Assembly: GCF_028401955.1 (NCBI RefSeq)
Contig: NZ_JAQOTJ010000003.1
Location: 372,001-436,000, forward strand
Direction: 5' to 3'
DNA from: Bacillus sp. BP-3
GTDB taxonomy: Bacteria; Bacillota; Bacilli; Bacillales; Bacillaceae_G
Length of the DNA: 64,000 nucleotides
Below, one piece after another: positions 53,504 to 62,905 of this stretch. Numbering within the stretch: the first letter of the stretch is position 1; every line of letters begins with the position of its first letter. The position numbers were made by a program, and so were the translations under genes. Below the pieces are notes generated by a model, which had not been told where the DNA came from, did no database searches, and saw only the letters and a program-made list of their open reading frames with translations.

Positions 53504-54997
53504 TTATTCTTGATCAGAAACAAATATTCTATGTGACGCAAAGAAATTTGCCAAATCTCTTCCGGTTGATTTCTCCATAATTTGAATAAAATCTTTTGTC
53601 GTACTCACACCAAACTTCTTTTCATTAAAGTAATCTTTCATCGCTTTGTAAAAGACTTCATCGCCAAGTTCAAGACGAAGATCATTAACTGTTCTTGAAC
53701 CGTAACCATAAATCATTTTATAATATGCCTCAATCCCGCCTTCTGCAGCACGTTCAGCAAATGTTGAAACAGGATACGAAAGATGATAGTCTCCAACAGG
53801 TTCTGCCTTTAGTTGATCAAGCTCTTTACTGTAGAGCGCAGCTGCAAAACTAGCAAATGATTCGTCAAGCCACGCTTCATCGTGCTCATTATTTCCAATA
53901 ATGCCGTAAAACCATTGATGTCCAATCTCATGCGCAGTAACATTTTTAACCCATTCTTGAGAAGGATTTTTAGCGATACTTATCATCGTTAATTGTGGAT
54001 ATTCCATTCCACCAAACCAGCCTTCCATGCCAACGATATCTAGTTCTGGCCATGGATACTCTCCAAAACGGTCACTGAACAGCTTGATGCTCTCAATCCC
54101 TGCCTCAAGCATAGAATCAGCATATTTTGCTTGTTCATCTGTATAATACACATTAATATTTACATTATTTACCTCCTTTTGTTTTACTTTGTAAGCTGGA
54201 TCCATTTCTATTGCAAAATCACGAACTTGTTCGGCTTTATAATGATGCGTTGCTAAATTTCCTGAAATATGTGGTTGTCCCGTTTCCGTTCCTGTCGTTG
54301 CAATGACCTGGTCTTTCTCAGTCATAAGTGTTACATCAAAATCTCCAGTTAAAGAATAAAAAGATTCTCCATATGGAAAATAAGCATCTACATTCCAGCC
54401 CTCTTTATCGTATACTGCTAGAATTGGGAACCAGTTTCCAAGCGAAGCTGTGTTTTTGTTCCAACCAAAACGATCTTGTCGTTCCGGTACACGAACTACA
54501 AAATCCATCGATACAGTAGATTTTTGATTATTAGGAATTTGAACAGATGAAATATGCAGTGCAGTACTATCCACAGCAAATTTTGCTGTTTTCCCATTTA
54601 CTTTTACATTAGAAACAGACATAATTCCGCCATTTTCTTTAGATGTTTCTGCGTTTCCCCACAAGTTAAAATAAAGTTCGTTCAGCTGCGTACGAGTATT
54701 GTTCGTAAAAGTGACTGTCATTTTTCCTTGAATAGTGTGATTGATAGAATCATAGTAAACGCTCATTTTATAGTTTGGATTTGCTGGACCAAATATATCT
54801 TGTCCTTGCTTGTTCATAAATTGCGACTGAAATGGTGTCTCCAGGTGAACAGGAGATGTAACTGCTGGATCGTATGCTCCTTTTACAGGGTAATCCTTTT
54901 CCGAAGCACTTATAGTAAGTCCAGAAGGAAATAATATACCAGCCATAAATGTCGAAGCTGTTACCCATTTTGCAGTCTGTTTTACAAACTTTTTCAT
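53504..54997 (-). CDS. secreted M1-family metallopeptidase
   Basis: A 497-residue aminopeptidase-like enzyme with a signal peptide (MKKFVKQTAKWVTASTFMAG, cleaved near ISASEKD). The zinc site is HEIGHQWFYGII with the third ligand in DEAWLDESFASF, the HExxH-x18-E pattern. The exopeptidase motif appears as GGMEYP (family GAMEN), so exopeptidase activity may be altered. ATG 54997 has GGGGGAG. It ends at a terminator at 53463-53493. It is probably extracellular, degrading peptides. Confidence 0.93.
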   Translation of the reverse strand: MKKFVKQTAKWVTASTFMAGILFPSGLTISASEKDYPVKGAYDPAVTSPVHLETPFQSQFMNKQGQDIFGPANPNYKMSVYYDSINHTIQGKMTVTFTNNTRTQLNELYFNLWGNAETSKENGGIMSVSNVKVNGKTAKFAVDSTALHISSVQIPNNQKSTVSMDFVVRVPERQDRFGWNKNTASLGNWFPILAVYDKEGWNVDAYFPYGESFYSLTGDFDVTLMTEKDQVIATTGTETGQPHISGNLATHHYKAEQVRDFAIEMDPAYKVKQKEVNNVNINVYYTDEQAKYADSMLEAGIESIKLFSDRFGEYPWPELDIVGMEGWFGGMEYPQLTMISIAKNPSQEWVKNVTAHEIGHQWFYGIIGNNEHDEAWLDESFASFAAALYSKELDQLKAEPVGDYHLSYPVSTFAERAAEGGIEAYYKMIYGYGSRTVNDLRLELGDEVFYKAMKDYFNEKKFGVSTTKDFIQIMEKSTGRDLANFFASHRIFVSDQE

Positions 54998-55147
54998 AAA
55001 AACTCCCCCTTTTCCATTTTTCACCACATAAATTCGCCATAAACTGTAAAAATCCCTTGGAATTTTATTTGAAATTACTTGAGAAAGTTATAGAGGAAAT
55101 CTTAAATATTTTACTTTAAATTCTAATAAAAAATTTTTTATTTCATC

Positions 55148-55360
55148 TCAAATAAAAGAAAGCACTTGTTTATATAAATCATCTTTTTCACTTTCAGGTA
55201 TTCCTTCTATTAATCTGGCTGCCATAATAGCTAGGAGTTACTTCACTTCCATTTCAACCATTTTAATAATTAACTCTATATGATCTAGTTCCATTATTGT
55301 ACGTAACTCACGAGGAAAGCCCCCTTTCTTTCCAATTGATACTCTATATAGTTCATCATT
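55148..55360 (-). pseudogene. decayed fragment with kinase-family C-terminus
   Basis: One frame on the minus strand reads DELYRVSIGKKGGFPRELRT, then IMELDHIELIIKMVEMEVK, a TAA at 55238, then LLAIMAARLIEGIPESEKDD and LYKQVLSFI. The last part matches the phosphotransferase tail at 52722-52800 at both protein and DNA level. The first part is not recognised and may come from another gene. No start is present. Confidence 0.55.
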
Positions 55361-55390
55361 CTTTATCTAAGAAGTATTTACTAAAAAAAG

Positions 55391-55416
55391 TAACCTCTCA
55401 ATTTTTTTGAGAGGTT
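55391..55416. terminator. terminator
   Basis: AACCTCTCAA pairs with TTGAGAGGTT. On the minus strand ACTTTTTTT follows. It probably serves the phosphatase gene that ends at 55518. Confidence 0.75.
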
Positions 55417-55517
55417 CTTTATAATTAACACAGTCAGTCCTAATGACAGGATTCCACTACGAAAAAAAACAGTCTCTGACTCTCGTAAGAAATCTGCCTT
55501 CTTCTCATTCTATTACT

Positions 55518-56234
55518 TTATACTATTGCACTTTCTTTACCTTTTTCAACATAACTCATATCACCAACAGATTCGATTGTATACTCTCCATCTTTATAGT
55601 GAATTTTAGTTACACTTGCATTTTCTAATCCAAGTTTTATTTTACTATTATCAATCATATCTACTAATGCTGTGATTGTAATTCCATGAGATACGATTAA
55701 AACGTTACCTCCACCATTTTGGGTAGTCTCTTCACTAATTTTATCAAGTTCTCTTTTTATACGGGTGGAAAAGGTTTTCCAATCCTCAGCTTGCTTCGTA
55801 TCGTCTGCCGCTACAATGAAATTTACAATTTTTTCAAGCGATAACCCCATTAGTTCATCTACTGATTTCACACCAGCAACAACCCCAATCATTTTTTGCA
55901 TATTTTCATTCTTATCGCCTTCAAAAATTCCGAAATTTAATTCACGTATGTCTTTCCTTTGTACAAGTTTTAACTTTGATTGCTCACTATATTTTAATAC
56001 TAAGTTAGCAGTTTCAATAGCACGACCACTATCACTACTGTATGCAGCAACAAAATGAATATCTTTTAAGCCATTTCCTAAATGTTTAGCTACTTCAACA
56101 CCCGTTTCTACTAATGGAGAGTCCGCCCAACCTTGCACACGCCCACTAGCATTTAACATTGTTTTACCGTGTCTAGTAATATATAACGTTACGATATTAT
56201 CTAATGTATTATTACTCTTTTCCATCTTATTCAT
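55518..56234 (-). CDS. histidine phosphatase (phosphoglycerate-mutase-like)
   Basis: A 238-residue protein. The catalytic motif is YITRHGKTMLNASGRVQGW (RHG), and VLIVSHGITITALVDMI supplies the second histidine. FAAYSSDSGRAIETA-like sequence (VAAYSSDSGRAIETAN) and IRELNFGIFEG fit the branch of broad phosphatases rather than true mutases. The substrate is unknown. ATG 56234 has AAAGGAGAG. Confidence 0.93.
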   Translation of the reverse strand: MNKMEKSNNTLDNIVTLYITRHGKTMLNASGRVQGWADSPLVETGVEVAKHLGNGLKDIHFVAAYSSDSGRAIETANLVLKYSEQSKLKLVQRKDIRELNFGIFEGDKNENMQKMIGVVAGVKSVDELMGLSLEKIVNFIVAADDTKQAEDWKTFSTRIKRELDKISEETTQNGGGNVLIVSHGITITALVDMIDNSKIKLGLENASVTKIHYKDGEYTIESVGDMSYVEKGKESAIV

Positions 56235-56466
56235 TACTTTCTCTCCTTTTAGGCTATAATCTATCTGTGTAAATTACTGAATAAAAAAATTGAAATTTAG
56301 CTTAATCCTCTATTTCTTGAGGAGTTTTATAATCAGTACTAGCTTGTATTCTTTTACAATTATAGCATCCATAGGGTTAGACTTTCCATTTTGTACGCTA
56401 ACACGATATAAGTGTTAACATCCAGAGATTTTCTATTGCATTAACTCAGTTATCTTCTTATAACAA

Positions 56467-56515
56467 TAAAAAGAGTGAACTCCCGCATTATTAATACAGA
56501 ATTTCACTCTTTTTA
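56467..56515. terminator. terminator after sspH
   Basis: AAAAAGAGTGAA pairs with TTTCACTCTTTTT. T-runs lie on both strands. Confidence 0.75.
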
Positions 56516-56563
56516 TAAAAAAATCAGATTTAATTCTACAGCTACGACTACAAATTTTTTTAT

Positions 56564-56743
56564 TTAATGCTCAATTAAGCTAGATACAGAAACCTCTTGT
56601 TCATTATTCGGTTCGCTTAGAGGATAAATTCTTGCCGTTCCGTTCGTTTCATTTACATTTTGAATGTAGATTTGCTCCCCATTGTAGGTTACATTCGCCA
56701 TAACTGGTGAAGCAGCAATCTCTTGTGCACGTTGCTTGTTCAT
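56564..56743 (-). CDS. sspH: H-type small acid-soluble spore protein
   Basis: A 59-residue protein, MNKQRAQEIAASPVMANVTY then NGEQIYIQNVNETNGTARIY and VSSLIEH. It matches SspH (MNxQRA...ANV.Y.G..V.IQ.V.E...TARIY), a minor spore-core protein. ATGATG follows AAAGGAGG; the second ATG (56743) gives the normal length. Upstream, GAATA and CAATATTA about 17 bases apart resemble a forespore sigma-G promoter, and much of that region is also kept in front of the dead copy at 53071. Confidence 0.92.
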   Translation of the reverse strand: MNKQRAQEIAASPVMANVTYNGEQIYIQNVNETNGTARIYPLSEPNNEQEVSVSSLIEH

Positions 56744-56954
56744 CATTATAAACCTCCTTTTTCGTTTAACAATTATAATATTGACTTTCACTCCCTCAAA
56801 TATTCTGGTGAATCCATATCCAATAAACAAAAAGTGAACTTAAAAAACGTAGTTTGATTTTTGTCATCGAACTACTTTCCAGAGATAATAAAGTTGTTTA
56901 AAAAATGCTGATCATGTTATTCAACAATTGGGCCATTTAATTGAATAAGACTAC

Positions 56955-56997
56955 ACAAAAAGTCGCTTTCCCTTATGTAAGGAAAGCGACTTTTTAG
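56955..56997. terminator. strong bidirectional hairpin
   Basis: AAAAAGTCGCTTTCC pairs with GGAAAGCGACTTTTT, with T-runs on both strands. It isolates the sspH and padR regions. Confidence 0.85.
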
Positions 56998-57062
56998 CTT
57001 GATTTTCCCCTTGTTATCAAGCTATTTACTATAAGTTCCTTTGACCAATTTTGAAAATTTCG

Positions 57063-57117
57063 TTGACTATTCAGTTGAACTGTATTAAGTTGTTATTAAG
57101 TTGAACTATATAGTCAA
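57063..57117. promoter_or_regulatory. PadR operator candidate
   Basis: Outer arms TTGACTAT (57063-57070) and ATAGTCAA (57110-57117) are exact complements. Inside lie two copies of AGTTGAACT (57073-57081 and 57099-57107), each nearly palindromic and spaced by 26 bases. It lies 20-75 bases upstream of padR. Confidence 0.65.
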
Positions 57118-57137
57118 ACTGAGTAAAGGGTGAGGAT

Positions 57138-57455
57138 ATGAAACATAAATTATTACCGTTGTCTGAAACCATGCATTATATTTTATTAGCTATGCGTGAG
57201 CCACTCCATGGCTATGCCGTAATGCAGAAGATAGAAAAGATAAGTAACGGTACTGTTATTTTAGCAGCTGGTACATTATACGGTGCGATTGAAAACTTGA
57301 ATAAGCATGGTTGGATTGAACCTGTTGGAGAGTCAGGTCGGAGAAAAGTTTATATGATAACTGCGGAAGGAAGCGCCATTTTGAAAATGGAACAAAACAG
57401 GTTATTGCATATTTTATCCCTGTACAAAGGAAGTGAATCGAATGAAGAAATTTAA
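57138..57455 (+). CDS. PadR-family transcriptional regulator
   Basis: A 105-residue winged-helix protein of the PadR type: LSETMHYILLAMREPLHGYAVM, ISNGTVILAAGTLYGAIENL and KHGWIEPVGESGRRKVYMIT. ATG 57138 follows GGGTGAGGAT. It overlaps the DUF2812 gene by 14 bases; this pair is frequent in Bacillus and the regulator probably represses both genes through the site at 57063. Confidence 0.95.
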   Translation: MKHKLLPLSETMHYILLAMREPLHGYAVMQKIEKISNGTVILAAGTLYGAIENLNKHGWIEPVGESGRRKVYMITAEGSAILKMEQNRLLHILSLYKGSESNEEI

Positions 57456-58008
57456 GATGTTTTTTGATTTTGAAAAAGAGGAGCAATGGCTAAACGAGCA
57501 ATTACAAAAAGGCTATCGTTGTACAAATATTAGTGGATTAGGAATATACACTTTCGAAAAAACCGACAAGAGATATGTGATGCGATTGGATTATCAAGAT
57601 TATTTATCAAAGGAAAAGTTCAAAGATTACATAGGGATATATGAAGACTTCGGTTGGATTTATATAAATGACTCCTGGCTTGGTGGGGTTCGATATTGGC
57701 AAAAAGAAGATGATGATCAAAATGAAATCTTCTCGGATCGCCAATCAAAGAGTAATTATTATAAACGATTGATGGGTTATTCATTTGGTTTATGTATACT
57801 GTTATTGCCTCTTTCTTATATATTTTACAAGGATTCGGGATTATATCATGAAGGTCTTTGGAGTATGAAAGGTGCATTATTTTGGAAAGCATTTTTATTT
57901 GAAACTCCATTTGCCCTTTTGAAGTCGCTTACCACTCTTATGGTTGTTTTCTTTGGTATCAGTTTCTATAAAACTTATCGAAAGTATTCTATGTTAAAAG
58001 AAAAATAA
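57442..58008 (+). CDS. DUF2812 membrane protein
   Basis: A 188-residue protein. The soluble N-terminal half has the DUF2812 blocks FDFEKEEQWLNEQLQKGYRC, YVMRLDYQDYLSKE and DFGWIYINDSWLGGVRYWQK. Two membrane segments (about 108-125 and 148-172) follow. ATG 57442 is chosen since AAGGAAG lies 8 bases upstream; GTG 57433 is an alternative. It is translated with padR. Function is unknown. Confidence 0.92.
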   Translation: MKKFKMFFDFEKEEQWLNEQLQKGYRCTNISGLGIYTFEKTDKRYVMRLDYQDYLSKEKFKDYIGIYEDFGWIYINDSWLGGVRYWQKEDDDQNEIFSDRQSKSNYYKRLMGYSFGLCILLLPLSYIFYKDSGLYHEGLWSMKGALFWKAFLFETPFALLKSLTTLMVVFFGISFYKTYRKYSMLKEK

Positions 58009-58135
58009 GCGTTTTTGAAATCTTCCAGAATCGGGCGCTATTGTTGAATAAACCTTAGATTTTCAAACGACTTTATTGTTATATTTTTGAGTACAGTGAG
58101 GTATCTTATATCGAAAATTAAACAACTATATTTTA

Positions 58136-58164
58136 ACCCCGCCCTAAATTTAGAACGGGGTTAT
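58136..58164. repeat. inverted repeat related to 18754-18801
   Basis: AACCCCGCCCTAAA pairs with TTTAGAACGGGGTT (two mismatches). It shares the 16-base block TTTAGAACGGGGTTAT with the copy at 18778. Confidence 0.65.
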
Positions 58165-58238
58165 GCTTGTTTTAGGTTTTAAAATTTAGTAGCTTTATTG
58201 TCTTTTTATAACTACGTTTTTACATTCGTTATATACAT

Positions 58239-60206
58239 CTATTTACTTTGCAATAGATGAATCGGCTTAGCTGATAACGATTGTTTTGCTGCGATCCAGA
58301 CAACAATTGCTGTTGTTATAACAGATAACAGGATGCCAAAAATAGACCAAGTTACATCGATTTTCATTGGCATTTGGAATAAGAATCGTAAAACAACTCC
58401 TGAAAAAGCTAAAGCAACTCCAGCCCCGACTAATCCGGCTGATAAGGAAATGATGGTGTTTTCTAATAAAATAGACTTCATTAAATTACTGGAAGACATA
58501 CCTACTGTCTTAATAATCGCTACATCCCGAGTTTGTTGAAGTAAGCGAATGACCACTTGATTTCCAATTGTCAAAACAGCCGTTAAAAATGCAAATAATG
58601 CTACGATAGAAAAGAAAGTACTTTGTATATGAATGATATATTGTAGACTATCGATTGCCGTAGCGGAAATTGAATAGGCCATTGCTGAATTAGGAAGTTT
58701 ATTGTTTAACTCTGCTAGAATCGTATTCGTTTGTTTTGGATCACTATCTAATGAATAGGTAATGCGATTCGGTTTTCCATATGTAACTAATGTTTTTGTT
58801 GGAATTCGAATACCTACTGTTTTTACAATACCTGATTGAAAGAAACCGACAATTTCACAATTCACCAATTCATTTCCTATTTGAACATCAACTGTATCAC
58901 CTGTTTTTATCCCTAGCTTTTTATAACTATCCAACAGGATTGCTTTTTTTCCTCCTGCATCCGCCGATGTTAAATCACGCCCTTCAGATATGATATATGC
59001 TTTGGAAGCAAGAGCGGTATCTATACCTTCTACTGAAATTTTAGTTGAACTAAAAAATTTATCTTCTTTTACTTTTTGGGTGTATTTCGTTGTCGCTTCT
59101 TCACCGTTAATATTTTGAAGCCTTCCATCTAGTTGATAACCTTTTTTCCATGCTTTTATTTCCTTCATCGATTTAATTTGCTTTTCCACTTTTTCTTCAT
59201 CGTTAGCTGAACTTGTAATAAGAAGATTTCCCATTGCTTCTTTTTCTAGTTGTCCTTGCACAGATTCAATTAAATTATCAGCAAATACGTGACTGGAAAC
59301 TACAGAAACGACGCCTATCGTTAAGGTAACTGCTAATAATCCATTTCGTTTATTCGTAGCAGCTATATTGTGTAAGGCAAGAAAAAGACTTTGTGGCACC
59401 CTATTTTTCAAAGTGCCAATCATTCGGAATAATAAAGCGTATATAAACCCAATCAAACGAACGAAAGCAACAATACATAACACAACTCCAGTTGTAAGGA
59501 GAAAAGCAAGGAGCCACTTAAACATCACACTACCATTCTCATTTGCTGTAAATGCTATTTTATGTACATAAGCAGAAAGAATACCACAAACTAAAATAAA
59601 AAGTTGAAGTTTTTTCCTAAAAGGTAACGAATAATTAACACTAGTATTCTCTGTATCTCGTAACATTTGAAGAGGTGACACACGCATTCCACTTTTTACT
59701 GGTATCCATGATGCTAAAAAGGTTACGACAAATCCGACGATGATTGTAGTACCAACAACAGACCATGACATTCCCCACGTAAGAGGTAAGGAAAGTACAC
59801 TTGATAAATATGTGGTGAGCCAAACACTAGCTAATAATCCAATTCCAATCCCACCAGCTGTTCCGAGAATTGCTAGCCAGAACGCTTCTAGCAAAAAATA
59901 GCGAATAATAGATCTCGTTTTCATTCCTACTGATTTCATGACAGCGATATCATGTGTACGCGAAGCAATGATTACTTTCATTGTATTTGAAGTTGTGATT
60001 GCTGCGATTCCAAGAGCTAATACGCTAAATAGTTGAAGAAATGGAAGTAACATATGCAAATCTTTTTGTTTTTCTAATTCTTTATCCTGAATGTCAATTA
60101 CACTGCTTTGCGGTAATTGTTCTTGCACTTTACTTTTGAAAGTAGAAACGTTAACTTTATCACCCAATCCAATTAAAGCTTCATTAACTGTATTTTCTGT
60201 AAATCT
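58239..60206 (-). pseudogene. FtsX/MacB-type ABC permease, 5' truncated
   Basis: About 655 codons of a two-module ABC3 permease. Present are a first FtsX module (SNTMKVIIASRTHDIAVMKS, SVGMKTRSIIRYFLLEAFWL), a central extracytoplasmic domain, and a second module (VRLLQQTRDVAIIKTVGMSS), ending SAKPIHLLQSK. Proteins of this type are about 800-850 residues; the first membrane segment and its large domain are missing. The frame opens just after TAG 60207 with ENTVNEALIGLGDKVNVSTF and has no start with a ribosome site. No ATPase gene is adjacent. Probably inactive. Confidence 0.8.
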
Positions 60207-60268
60207 CTATTTCACAATTAATACTCATACACAAAAGAGGTTGCTAGATAAAACAGGATAAATCTATA

Positions 60269-60496
60269 TTATTTCTTCTTAAAGTTTCTTAAAGGACTCT
60301 TATCACTTAATTCGACGAAGAAAGGAAAAAGTAATAAAAAGAGGCAACGTAAAATTTCACTGGAAAAGCGAAAGGTTTCATCTGAAAAATATTGTCTTTT
60401 ATTACAGTACGGACAATCTTTCCCGTCATTTTTCATAAAAAGTGACCACACATCTTTTGCTTTCCACTTTGTTTTACAATTCGTACAGCGAGTCAT
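60269..60496 (-). CDS. TIGR04104-like zinc-ribbon protein
   Basis: A 75-residue protein, MTRCTNCKTKWKAKDVWSLF then CPYCNKRQYFSDETFRF, with two CxxC pairs forming a zinc ribbon, and a C-terminal hydrophobic stretch (LRCLFLLLFPFFVEL). This is the plan of the small Bacillus TIGR04104 family. ATG 60496 has GGGGGAG; longer in-frame starts lack sites. Function is unknown. Confidence 0.85.
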   Translation of the reverse strand: MTRCTNCKTKWKAKDVWSLFMKNDGKDCPYCNKRQYFSDETFRFSSEILRCLFLLLFPFFVELSDKSPLRNFKKK

Positions 60497-60717
60497 AGTA
60501 CTCCCCCTATTCTTATAATCCATTTTCTTGATTACGGTTTTTATATTTACAAAATAACCCATTTTTATTTTACGTAAAATAAATACTTTAGTAAATGCAA
60601 CCGTGTAGTAGTCTACAAAGAAAAAAGTACACCACTTTCCAACAAGTGATGTACTAATAATTAAATAATGTGTAACATTGTATAATTATACTGTTTTTAT
60701 AACTACTATGATTAAAA

Positions 60718-62661
60718 TTACAATTGTTTCTGCGACTGTATTCCTTGAATATTTGCCACAACCTCAGGATTCACAAGTGAAGATAAATCTCCAAGTTCTC
60801 TTCCTAGAAACGCTGCCTTTATAACACGACGCATCACTTTTGAATTACGTGTTTTTGGTAAATCTTCGACAACATGAATATCTTTCGGGCACAATGCTTT
60901 CCCAATATGAGTGTTTACTAGACTTAGTAATTCTTTTTTTAGTTCTGGTGTAAACACAGTGCCTTCACGTAACACAACAAAGCAATGACATACTTCACCT
61001 TTCACTTCATCTGGAACTCCAATTGCTCCGGCTTCGACGACATCATGGTGTTTTACAAGAATGGACTCATACTCCGCAGGTCCAATGCGTTTTCCGGCAA
61101 TATTTAACGTGTCATCAGAACGCCCTGTAATAATATATTGTTCTCCATCGTATAATACCCAGTCACCATGCACCCATTTGTTTTCAAAACGGGACCAGTA
61201 TGTACTTACATAACGATCGTCTTCTTCCCAGAAGCTTTTCGTCATACCGACCCACGGCTTTTCAAGACATAATTCTCCGACTTCATTTTGAACTGGTACA
61301 CCATTTTCATCTAATACAACAGCGGCCATTCCTGGCAGCGATGCGTTAAAACTAATTGGCGCAATTGGTTTTATGAGGACGTTTCCAAAAATACCACCAG
61401 AAATTTCAGTGCCACCTGAGTAGTTACAAATTGGCACTCTTTTTTTGCAAACTGTTTCAAAGAGCCACATCCATGGATCTGGATTCCATGGCTCACCTGT
61501 TGAACCGATTACTTCTAAACTCTGCAAGGAATGTTTCTCCACCCATGAATCGCCTTTTGCCATTAATGAACGAATTAACGTTGGTGAAATACCAAGATGC
61601 GTTACTTCATAACGATCAACCATTTCCCATAAACGATCTGGTTCTGGATAATCAGGAACACCTTCATATATAACCATCGTTGCACCGTTAAGAAGAGAAC
61701 CAAATAGTAAAAACGGCCCCATCATCCAACCCATATCAGTAATCCACAACACACGGTCACCTTGTTTCACATTCATACCAAAACCAGCATCAAATGCTGC
61801 TTTTAACGGAAATCCTGCGTGCGTATGTACTGTTCCTTTTGGCTTCCCAGTTGTACCAGATGTATAAATAAGCATAAGCGGGTCGTCACTTTCCATTTCT
61901 TCTGCGTGCGTAAATGGTTTGTCTTTTTCAAGAACACTCCATGAAATATCATAATCCTGCGGTGTAAATTCATTTCCGGCATGACGAACGATTACGACTT
62001 TTTCAACACTTGGGCAATGCTCACACGCTTTATCTACTTCCTCTTTTAAAGAAACTGTTTTACCGCGGCGAGCAAATCCATCTGCGGTAATAATCATTTT
62101 AGATCCCGCTGCTTGTACACGTGTCATCACTGCATCGGAAGCAAATCCTGAGAAAATAGGAGACATGATTGCACCAATTTTCATGACAGCTAACATGGCA
62201 ACTACTGTTTCTGGAATCATTGGCATGTAAATGGTTACACGATCTCCTTTTTCAATTCCTAAATGCTTTAAACCATTTGCAACCCGGCTTACCCAATCAT
62301 CTAAATCTTCATATGTAAATGATTTTGATGTACCGTTTTCACCTTCCCATATAAGAGCCTGCTTTGTTTTCGTATCATCTTCTGCAATCCAACGAGATAG
62401 TGCAGATTCAACAACATTGCAAGTTCCATCGACATACCACTTAGCAAATGGAATACCGTTTGCTAAATCTAACACTTCTGTATAAGACCGCATCCATTGA
62501 TACCCTACAGCTCGCTCTGCTTCTTCCCAAAACCACGCTGGATCTTCAATAGACTTTTCATAAAATGTTTCATAATCACCATAACCAAGCGATTGCATCC
62601 ATTTATATAAGCGTGTGTTTGCTTTATATTCCTCTGTTGGAAACCAAACTGCTTGCTTCAC
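60718..62661 (-). CDS. AMP-dependent acyl-CoA synthetase
   Basis: A 647-residue adenylate-forming ligase. The P-loop is YTSGTTGKPKGTVHTH (about 267); YSGGTEISGG, HGDWVLYDGEQYIITGRSDD and the C-terminal lysine in TRNSKVMRRV are all present. The N-terminal region (WFPTEEYKANTRLYKWMQSL) and length resemble acetoacetyl- or acetyl-CoA synthetases. The start GTG 62661 has GGAGGG. It follows a biotin carboxyltransferase gene in the same direction, fitting branched-chain amino-acid or acetoacetate metabolism. A hairpin at 62823 separates them. Confidence 0.92.
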   Translation of the reverse strand: MKQAVWFPTEEYKANTRLYKWMQSLGYGDYETFYEKSIEDPAWFWEEAERAVGYQWMRSYTEVLDLANGIPFAKWYVDGTCNVVESALSRWIAEDDTKTKQALIWEGENGTSKSFTYEDLDDWVSRVANGLKHLGIEKGDRVTIYMPMIPETVVAMLAVMKIGAIMSPIFSGFASDAVMTRVQAAGSKMIITADGFARRGKTVSLKEEVDKACEHCPSVEKVVIVRHAGNEFTPQDYDISWSVLEKDKPFTHAEEMESDDPLMLIYTSGTTGKPKGTVHTHAGFPLKAAFDAGFGMNVKQGDRVLWITDMGWMMGPFLLFGSLLNGATMVIYEGVPDYPEPDRLWEMVDRYEVTHLGISPTLIRSLMAKGDSWVEKHSLQSLEVIGSTGEPWNPDPWMWLFETVCKKRVPICNYSGGTEISGGIFGNVLIKPIAPISFNASLPGMAAVVLDENGVPVQNEVGELCLEKPWVGMTKSFWEEDDRYVSTYWSRFENKWVHGDWVLYDGEQYIITGRSDDTLNIAGKRIGPAEYESILVKHHDVVEAGAIGVPDEVKGEVCHCFVVLREGTVFTPELKKELLSLVNTHIGKALCPKDIHVVEDLPKTRNSKVMRRVIKAAFLGRELGDLSSLVNPEVVANIQGIQSQKQL

Positions 62662-62822
62662 AATTTGTCCCTCCTTAATTTTTTTGAAAAAGAAAACCCT
62701 TTGGCAGGGCGTTCTCACTCATATATAAATTTATTTCGATGTTTCAACATCTGATCCACTACTAAGTAAAGCAAAAGGGATCTACACTTGTTTTCTCTCT
62801 TTGTTTTTGCACCGCACGTAGC

Positions 62823-62856
62823 AAAAAAAGGATTTGACCGCTTCTATGCACGGTCA
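62823..62856 (-). terminator. terminator between carboxyltransferase and synthetase genes
   Basis: TGACCG (62835-62840) pairs with CGGTCA (62851-62856). On the minus strand it is followed by AATCC and seven T. Confidence 0.7.
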
Positions 62857-62905
62857 GACGTTCTCATCCATCTAAAAAGAAAAGGATTTTATGTTTTTTA
62901 CATTT

